DNA from: Bordetella parapertussis
GTDB taxonomy: Bacteria; Cyanobacteriota; Cyanobacteriia; PCC-6307; Cyanobiaceae
DNA: 30,077 bases
Assembly: GCA_943324725.2 (NCBI GenBank)
Contig: CALPMR020000007.1
Span: 1-30,077 of the forward strand
Direction: 5' to 3'
Part shown: one piece after another, positions 25,309-30,077 of the stretch
Position numbering within the stretch: the first letter of the stretch is position 1
Layout of the letters: each line of letters opens with the position of its first letter
Notes under the pieces: generated by a model
The model's database searches: none
What the model was told of the DNA's origin: nothing
The model's input: only the letters and a program-made list of their open reading frames with translations
Position numbers and translations under genes: made by a program

Positions 25309-27195
25309 GTGACGCTCACGCCCCTCACTCCTGCCCAGGCCGCCAGCTTTGTCCAGGCGGCCAACGGCTCCAACCCCCAGGCGCTGGCGACCCCCCAACG
25401 GGTCAATGGCGCCTACGCCCTGATGGATTCCCTGCATCGCCACGGGGTGAAGCACATCTTCGGCTACCCAGGCGGCGCGATCCTGCCGATCTACGACGAG
25501 CTCTACAAGGCTGAGGAGCGGGGCTGGCTGAAGCACATCCTGGTGCGCCATGAACAGGGCGGCACCCATGCCGCCGATGCCTATGCCAGGGCCACCGGCC
25601 AGGTGGGCGTCTGCTTCGGCACCTCCGGGCCCGGCGCCACCAACCTGGTCACCGGTATCGCCACGGCCCAGATGGATTCGGTGCCGATGGTGGTGATCAC
25701 CGGCCAGGTGCCGCGGGCGTCGATCGGCACCGATGCCTTCCAGGAAACCGACATCTTCGGCATCACCCTGCCGATCGTGAAGCACTCCTGGGTGGTGCGC
25801 AATCCAGCCGACATCGGCCGGATCGTGGCGGAGGCGTTCCTGATCGCCGCCAGCGGCCGCCCGGGGCCCGTGTTGATCGATGTGCCCAAGGATGTCGGCA
25901 CCGAAGAGTTCGATTACACCCCGGTGCAACCCGGTACGGCCGTGCCCCCCGGCTTCGGCCATTCGCCCCTGCCCCATCCCGAGGCGATTGAAAAAGCCCT
26001 CGAGCTGATCCTTCATTCCCATCGCCCCCTGCTTTATGTGGGTGGCGGCAGCATCAGCTCGGCGGCCCATGAGGCCATCAAGATTCTGGCCGAGCGCTTC
26101 CGGATTCCCGTCACCACCACGTTGATGGGCAAGGGAGCCTTCGACGAACGCCATCCCCTGGCCCTGGGCATGCTGGGCATGCACGGCACGGCCTATGCCA
26201 ATTTCGCTGTCACCGAGTGCGATCTGCTGATCGCCGCCGGTGCCCGCTTCGACGATCGGGTCACGGGTCGGCTGGACAGTTTCGCCCCCCGGGCCCAGGT
26301 GATTCACATCGACATCGACGCCGCCGAGGTGGGCAAGAACCGCCTGCCGGAAGTGCCGGTGGTCGCCGATGTCCGAACAGCCCTTGAAGCCCTGCTGCGC
26401 CTGTCCAGCGCCGACGATTCCGCCGGCCGCACCGAGTCCTGGCTGAAGCGGATTGAAGGCTGGAAACAGCATTACCCCCTGGTGGTGCCCGCCCCCGAGG
26501 GGGAGATCGCGCCCCAGGAGGTGATGGTGGCGCTGCGCCAGCTGGCACCGGGGGCGTTTTACACCACCGATGTCGGTCAGCACCAGATGTGGGCGGCCCA
26601 ATTCCTCAACACCGGCCCGCGCCGCTGGATCAGCAGCGCCGGCCTGGGCACGATGGGCTTCGGCATGCCCGCGGCCATGGGGGTGCAGATGGCCTTCCCC
26701 GAAGAGCAGGTGATCTGCGTTGCCGGTGATGCCAGCATCCTGATGAACATCCAGGAACTCGGCACCCTGGCCCAGTACGAGCTGCCGGTGAAGGTGGTGG
26801 TGATCAACAACGGCTGGCAGGGCATGGTGCGCCAGTGGCAGGAGAGCTTCTACGAAGAGCGCTATTCCAACTCCGAAATGACGGGCGGCATGCCCAACTT
26901 CCCCGCCCTCGCCGAAGCGTTCGGGGTGCGCGGCTACCGCATCACCGAGCGGCACGACCTGCTGTCACGGCTGAGTGAAGCCCTGGCCCACCCCGGCCCA
27001 GCCTTCATCGATGTGCGGGTGCGGCGCAACGAAAACTGCTATCCGATGGTGCCACCCGGTGCCAGCAACGCCCAGATGGTGGGCCTGCCCAGCCATCCGG
27101 AACTGGCCATCGACACCGTGCGCCACTGCAGCGCCTGTGGCGCCACCACCGCCAGCGCCCATCTCTATTGCCCCAGTTGCGGCTCCAAACTCTGA
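25309..27195 (+). CDS. ilvB: Acetolactate synthase large subunit with zinc-ribbon-like tail
   Basis: IlvB condenses pyruvate units (or pyruvate with 2-oxobutyrate) using thiamine diphosphate in valine, leucine and isoleucine synthesis. The 628-residue product has catalytic E82 ([17 protein letters not shown]), the FAD/middle domain ([16 protein letters not shown]) and the TPP motif starting GDASILMN and ending [11 protein letters not shown]. After the normal end near residue 600 there is a short extension with C607-xx-C610 and C621-xx-C624, a zinc-ribbon-like pattern. The start is GTG at 25309, 54 bases after the peptidase gene. The small regulatory subunit (ilvH) is not in the window. Confidence 0.96.
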   Translation: MTLTPLTPAQAASFVQAANGSNPQALATPQRVNGAYALMDSLHRHGVKHIFGYPGGAILPIYDELYKAEERGWLKHILVRHEQGGTHAADAYARATGQVGVCFGTSGPGATNLVTGIATAQMDSVPMVVITGQVPRASIGTDAFQETDIFGITLPIVKHSWVVRNPADIGRIVAEAFLIAASGRPGPVLIDVPKDVGTEEFDYTPVQPGTAVPPGFGHSPLPHPEAIEKALELILHSHRPLLYVGGGSISSAAHEAIKILAERFRIPVTTTLMGKGAFDERHPLALGMLGMHGTAYANFAVTECDLLIAAGARFDDRVTGRLDSFAPRAQVIHIDIDAAEVGKNRLPEVPVVADVRTALEALLRLSSADDSAGRTESWLKRIEGWKQHYPLVVPAPEGEIAPQEVMVALRQLAPGAFYTTDVGQHQMWAAQFLNTGPRRWISSAGLGTMGFGMPAAMGVQMAFPEEQVICVAGDASILMNIQELGTLAQYELPVKVVVINNGWQGMVRQWQESFYEERYSNSEMTGGMPNFPALAEAFGVRGYRITERHDLLSRLSEALAHPGPAFIDVRVRRNENCYPMVPPGASNAQMVGLPSHPELAIDTVRHCSACGATTASAHLYCPSCGSKL

Positions 27196-27575
27196 CCCGC
27201 CCTGTCGCCCTGTTTTTGGCCCTGACCCTGGGCCTGCTGTTGGCCTGGCCTGGATCGGCTCTGGCGGCCGAGCTGCTGCAGGTGCGGACCGCAACGCTGC
27301 TGCAGATCGGCGATCGCAATCGCAACTACGCCGTCGAGCTGGCCTGCATCGGTGTCGAAGCGGCGGATCAGACGGCGGCGATGGCCTGGCTGCGCCAGGA
27401 GCTGCCGCGACGCACCCGGGTCAATCTGCGCCCCTACGGCGAGCAGGGGGGCCTGCTGCTGGCCAGGGTCAGCCGGCTGGATGGCGAGCGCGACATGGGC
27501 AACGGCCTGATTGCCGCCGGCCTCGCTCACCCCCTCAACAGCCCGCCGAGCTGCCGTGTCGAGGAGGCCAGCTGA
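27168..27575 (+). CDS. Secreted protein with degenerate nuclease-like (SNase) fold
   Basis: The 135-residue product has a signal peptide ([23 protein letters not shown]). The following 90 residues fit the staphylococcal nuclease OB-fold pattern: [24 protein letters not shown], a helix, [21 protein letters not shown] and [13 protein letters not shown]. The catalytic residues are gone. The usual R-L-x-G-I-D-x-P-E stretch reads E-L-A-C-I-G-V-E-A, and the YGR arginine is missing. It is probably a non-catalytic relative. The start is uncertain: TTG at 27168 or 27177, both inside the end of ilvB, so it is likely coupled to ilvB. Its stop overlaps the next start by one base (TGATG). Confidence 0.7.
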   Translation: MPQLRLQTLTRPVALFLALTLGLLLAWPGSALAAELLQVRTATLLQIGDRNRNYAVELACIGVEAADQTAAMAWLRQELPRRTRVNLRPYGEQGGLLLARVSRLDGERDMGNGLIAAGLAHPLNSPPSCRVEEAS

Positions 27576-27799
27576 TGGGCCTGAACCGCAGCGCCAAGGG
27601 CATCGTGCTGGTGCCGACCCTGTTGCTGGGCGGCGCTTTTCTGGCCGCCGCCACCTGGGCCGATGGCCCGGCCGAGAGCAACCGGGGGCTGGCGATCAGC
27701 CTTGGCGCAATCCTGATCGGATCCGGCCTGCTGGCCCAGTTGCTGCCGGAGCCACCACGGGAATCTGAGGACGCTGATCCCGCCTCCCCGGGCAACTGA
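27575..27799 (+). CDS. Small two-helix membrane protein, unknown function
   Basis: The 74-residue product begins at the ATG at 27575, which shares one base with the preceding stop (TGATG), indicating translational coupling. It has two hydrophobic helices at about residues 9-28 and 38-57, joined by a short polar loop (DGPAESNRG). An acidic Pro-rich tail follows. No family is recognised. Its position suggests it works with, or is expressed with, the secreted nuclease-fold protein. Confidence 0.65.
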   Translation: MGLNRSAKGIVLVPTLLLGGAFLAAATWADGPAESNRGLAISLGAILIGSGLLAQLLPEPPRESEDADPASPGN

Positions 27800-27812
27800 A
27801 TCCCCTCGCTGA

Positions 27813-28124
27813 GCCAGCACAGCGAAGCTCACGCAACGCCCCCCCCGGCAGCGGAGCTACGGCGAACGGGCCGCTTATTCCGTGATCAAGGGCAGCGAGC
27901 TCTCGCCGATCTAGCTGCAGGAACTCAGCGGTGCCCTGGCCAAGGCTTACCAGGGTCATGACCAGTTCGCGGTGGTCGAAGAGTGTCTGGCGCGCCGTTT
28001 CCCGATCTACAAGCCAGGCGACATCAATGCCAAGGCCAGCGGCGGTCTGCGCCAGATCTTCTCCGAACTCAAAGCCGGCGAGGCCAGCTGGATCCTGCGG
28101 CCCACCAGCGTGCTCAAGTTCTGA
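27813..28124 (+). pseudogene. Gene remnant interrupted by an in-frame TAG
   Basis: The 348 bases between the two-helix gene and the ATPase gene hold one frame that reads as a coherent protein over about 100 codons apart from TAG at 27912-27914. Before it comes YGERAAYSVIKGSELSPI. After it comes LQELSGALAKAYQGHDQF, then VVEECLARRFPIYKPGDI, NAKASGGLRQIFSELKAGE and a TGA at 28122. A single C-to-T change (CAG to TAG) explains the break. No ATG, GTG or TTG lies near the 5' end, and a run of eight C occurs at 27839-27846, so the start may also be lost. The family is not recognised. An alternative is a short functional protein starting after the TAG, or a sequencing error. Confidence 0.55.
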
Positions 28125-28147
28125 GGCACCAGTCCGCGACGCTCACC

Positions 28148-29362
28148 ATGCCCCCCAAGGGCCAGACCACGTCCTCAAGCGAAGGCAGCCAGCCTGCAAC
28201 CCTCACCCATCTGGCGGTTGCGGGCTATCGCTCCCTGCAGCAGCTGCTGCTGCCGTTGGCGGGGCTCACGGTGGTCTGCGGCGCCAATGGCTGCGGCAAG
28301 AGCAACCTCTATCGCTCCCTGGGCTTGATCGCCGCCGCCGCTCGCGGTGATCTGGTGGCGGCCCTGGCGGCAGAAGGGGGCCTGCCGGCGGTGTTCTGGG
28401 CGGGGCCGCAGCACACCAGTGCGGCGATGCGCCGCGGCGAGCAGCCGGTGCAGGGCAACCTGCGGCGCGAGGGGGCACGGCTGCGGCTCGGCTTTGCCGG
28501 CGAAACGCTCTCCTATGCGATCGAGCTGGGCTACCGGGCCGACGACCAGACCAGCGCCTTCGTGCTCGATCCGGAGATCAAGCGCGAATGGATCTGGGCC
28601 GGCGGGCCCTTCCATCCGCGCAGTTTGTTGGTGCAGCGCAGCGGCGCGCTGGTGGAGCGCTGCGGGGAAGGGGGGCGCAGTCGCCCTTTGGCGCTGGAGG
28701 TCTCGCCGCACGAGAGCCTGTTCACCGCCGTCTCCGATCCGCTGGAGGCACCGGAGGTGTTCCAGCTGCGGCGCACGATCCTCAGCTGGCGCTTCTACGA
28801 CAGCTTCCGCACCGACCGCCAGGCCCCCGCCCGCAGCGGCCGCATCGCCACGCGCACGCCGACCTTGGCCAGCGATGGCGGCGACCTGGCGGCGGCGGTG
28901 CAGACGATCCTGGAGATCGGCGACGCCGATGCCTTCCAGACCGCCATCGCCGACGCCTTCCCCGGCTGTCGTCTGGCGGTGGACACCAACCAGCCGCTGT
29001 TCCGGCTGCAGCTGCACCAGCCGGGATTGCTGCGGCCGCTCGAGGCCGCGGAGCTCTCCGATGGCACCCTGCGCTACCTGCTGCTGGCGGCAGCCCTGTT
29101 CAGCCCGCGGCTGCCGCCTTTGCTGGTGCTCAATGAACCGGAGAACAGCCTGCATCCCGATCTGCTGGCCCCCTTGGCGCGATTGATCGGCGCCGTGGCC
29201 GAGCGCAGCCAGGTGTGGGTGGTGGCCCACGCCGAGGCCCTGATCTCCGCCCTGGAGACCACTCCCGATTGCCGGCTGCTGCGGCTGGAGCGGCAGCTGG
29301 GAGCCACGCTGCTGCCGGGCCAAACGGTGCTGGAGCGGGCCGCCTGGCGCTGGCCGGGGTGA
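28148..29362 (+). CDS. COG4637-like AAA/SMC-type predicted ATPase
   Basis: From the ATG at 28148 the product has 404 residues. The N-terminal half has a RecF/SMC-like start (LTHLAVAGYRSLQQLLLPLAGL) and Walker A at 45-53 (GANGCGKSN). The C-terminal half has the signature AELSDGTLRYLLLAA. Walker B is LLVLNEPENSLHPDLL, with N329-E330 where Asp-Glu is usual, a variant common in this group. A switch His lies in VWVVAHAEAL. These are features of ABC-class ATPases in the overcoming-lysogenization/RecF clade. No partner nuclease or helicase lies beside it, so a defence or repair role cannot be claimed. It is convergent with the last gene across a clear hairpin. Confidence 0.87.
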   Translation: MPPKGQTTSSSEGSQPATLTHLAVAGYRSLQQLLLPLAGLTVVCGANGCGKSNLYRSLGLIAAAARGDLVAALAAEGGLPAVFWAGPQHTSAAMRRGEQPVQGNLRREGARLRLGFAGETLSYAIELGYRADDQTSAFVLDPEIKREWIWAGGPFHPRSLLVQRSGALVERCGEGGRSRPLALEVSPHESLFTAVSDPLEAPEVFQLRRTILSWRFYDSFRTDRQAPARSGRIATRTPTLASDGGDLAAAVQTILEIGDADAFQTAIADAFPGCRLAVDTNQPLFRLQLHQPGLLRPLEAAELSDGTLRYLLLAAALFSPRLPPLLVLNEPENSLHPDLLAPLARLIGAVAERSQVWVVAHAEALISALETTPDCRLLRLERQLGATLLPGQTVLERAAWRWPG

Positions 29363-29367
29363 TGCTC

Positions 29368-29393
29368 AGGATGTGGGTCTTGGCCTACATCCT
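29368..29393. terminator. Hairpin between convergent stop codons
   Basis: AGGATGT (29368-29374) and ACATCCT (29387-29393) are perfect complements around a 12-base loop. The element fills the 30-base gap between the ATPase stop and the stop of the leftward secreted-protein gene. The position suits a shared bidirectional terminator. T-runs are short on both sides. Confidence 0.5.
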
Positions 29394-30043
29394 TACCGCT
29401 GGCACTTCACCGCGTCGGCAAAGGTGATGGACCTGTAGATGTTGTCCACGGTCAGGAAGGCGACACAGCGCTTCTTGTCCAGCATGTAAGTGAGCGTTCC
29501 TTCGGGCAACCGCTCTTCGGTGACGTACTTGGTGCCCCGAATCACAAAGCCAAGGGCAGCTGATAATGGAGACTTGCCCACAAGGAACTGAAGATCGGCC
29601 ACCGGTGGCCCCAAAACAGGTCCACCTGAGTTGCCACCGGAACCTCCACTGGAGCCACCGCCTGTCTTGACGACGAGCTTGTAGGTGCTGCTGCCGTCGT
29701 TCCAGCTGAAGACGCCTTTGGCACCCTTGTCCTCAAACAAGACATTGCTGGCATCGGCAAAGTCGTTCTCGATGCGCAGATTTTGTCGGTTGGGGCCACT
29801 GAAGCGGAAGCTTTTGCCATTGTCGAACTTCACAACGAAGGTCTCCTGGCCGTCTCTCAGTTTTTCCTTGATCGTGCAATCATCGTCATAGACAATATTG
29901 CCATCTTTTGTCAGGCGGCACTCCGCATCGGATTTCGCCACGGACTGGGCCTGGGCGGGGATGGCCAACGCCAGGGTCCCGCCAAAGGCCACGCTCGCGC
30001 CACAGGCCAGGGTCAAAGCGGAGGCGATCGTCTTGCGCAGCAT
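29393..30043 (-). CDS. Secreted protein of unknown function
   Basis: From the ATG at 30041-30043 the product has 216 residues. An upstream in-frame TTG at 30068 would add nine. It has a signal peptide ending AQAQS near residue 34. A domain with two cysteines (C42, C56) and a possible beta-sheet region (ETFVVKFDNGKSFRFSG, VFSWNDGSSTYKLVVK) follows. A flexible Gly/Ser linker lies at about 128-141 (GGGSSGGSGGNSGG), then a C-terminal part of about 75 residues. No named family is recognised. Base composition is visibly less GC-rich than in the neighbouring genes, with more A/T-ending codons, which hints at more recent acquisition. A periplasmic or outer location is inferred from the signal. Confidence 0.8.
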   Translation of the reverse strand: MLRKTIASALTLACGASVAFGGTLALAIPAQAQSVAKSDAECRLTKDGNIVYDDDCTIKEKLRDGQETFVVKFDNGKSFRFSGPNRQNLRIENDFADASNVLFEDKGAKGVFSWNDGSSTYKLVVKTGGGSSGGSGGNSGGPVLGPPVADLQFLVGKSPLSAALGFVIRGTKYVTEERLPEGTLTYMLDKKRCVAFLTVDNIYRSITFADAVKCQR

Positions 30044-30077
30044 GGAGCGTCCATTGCCATTTCCTCGCAATCTTGAC

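Noticed and set aside
25294..26955. A 553-codon minus-strand open frame opposite ilvB
   Set aside because: ilvB is certain. The antisense product is His/Gly/Asp-rich with no family pattern.
27310..27317. GCGATCGC, the HIP1 octamer common in many cyanobacteria
   Set aside because: I found only this clear copy by eye, so the octamer does not look enriched. One copy is not a feature.
26975..27574. An upstream extension of the frame of the 74-residue two-helix protein
   Set aside because: The upstream part overlaps ilvB and the nuclease-fold gene in another phase and is Ala/Arg/Pro-rich. Only the part from the ATG at 27575 looks like a protein.

Overview
The window is GC-rich, densely packed chromosomal DNA from a unicellular picocyanobacterium, most likely the Cyanobium/Synechococcus group. 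The lineage rests on four things: a photosystem II assembly lipoprotein (Psb27), a ferrochelatase with a C-terminal chlorophyll-binding helix, a transaldolase fused to EF-hands, and a ChlP-like geranylgeranyl-reductase-family flavoprotein. No rRNA, tRNA, CRISPR array, insertion sequence or prophage was recognised.

Layout. At 1-4843 four genes read leftward: proS, psb27, purA and a PfkB-family kinase cut by the window edge. At 4981-6151 lie a small putative DNA-binding protein and a low-complexity single-pass membrane protein preceded by an AT-rich leader with a hairpin. At 6246-13000 are a methyltransferase, a 2Fe-2S ferredoxin, an ArsC/Spx-like protein, a membrane protein with a voltage-sensor-like segment, signal peptidase lepB, a dihydroorotase homologue that has lost its catalytic residues, and a tandem-domain histidine phosphatase. 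Several neighbouring genes here overlap tail to tail. At 13080-16850 a CPBP protease, an FtsL-like protein and ftsI read rightward as a cell-envelope/division cluster. At 16955-18575 are EF-hand transaldolase and a stand-alone cyclic-nucleotide-binding-fold protein. At 18731-23323, reading leftward, are a lone tyrosine recombinase, cobO, pyrH, frr and the flavoprotein. At 23481-27799, reading rightward, are hemH, a LytM peptidase, ilvB with a zinc-ribbon-like tail, a degenerate nuclease-fold secreted protein and a two-helix protein. At 27813-28124 is a remnant of a gene interrupted by a stop codon. The window ends with a COG4637-like ATPase and a leftward secreted protein of visibly lower GC.

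Most of the window is housekeeping: purine and pyrimidine nucleotides, translation, division, pentose phosphate, heme, cobalamin and branched-chain amino acids. The points of most interest are proteins that keep a fold but lose its chemistry (pseudo-dihydroorotase, nuclease-like protein, cNMP-like domain), extra domains on core enzymes (IlvB tail, HemH helix, Tal EF-hands), a solitary recombinase with a box II substitution beside a 15-bp direct repeat, and a nonsense-interrupted pseudogene. I see no convincing new multi-gene defence or mobile system.
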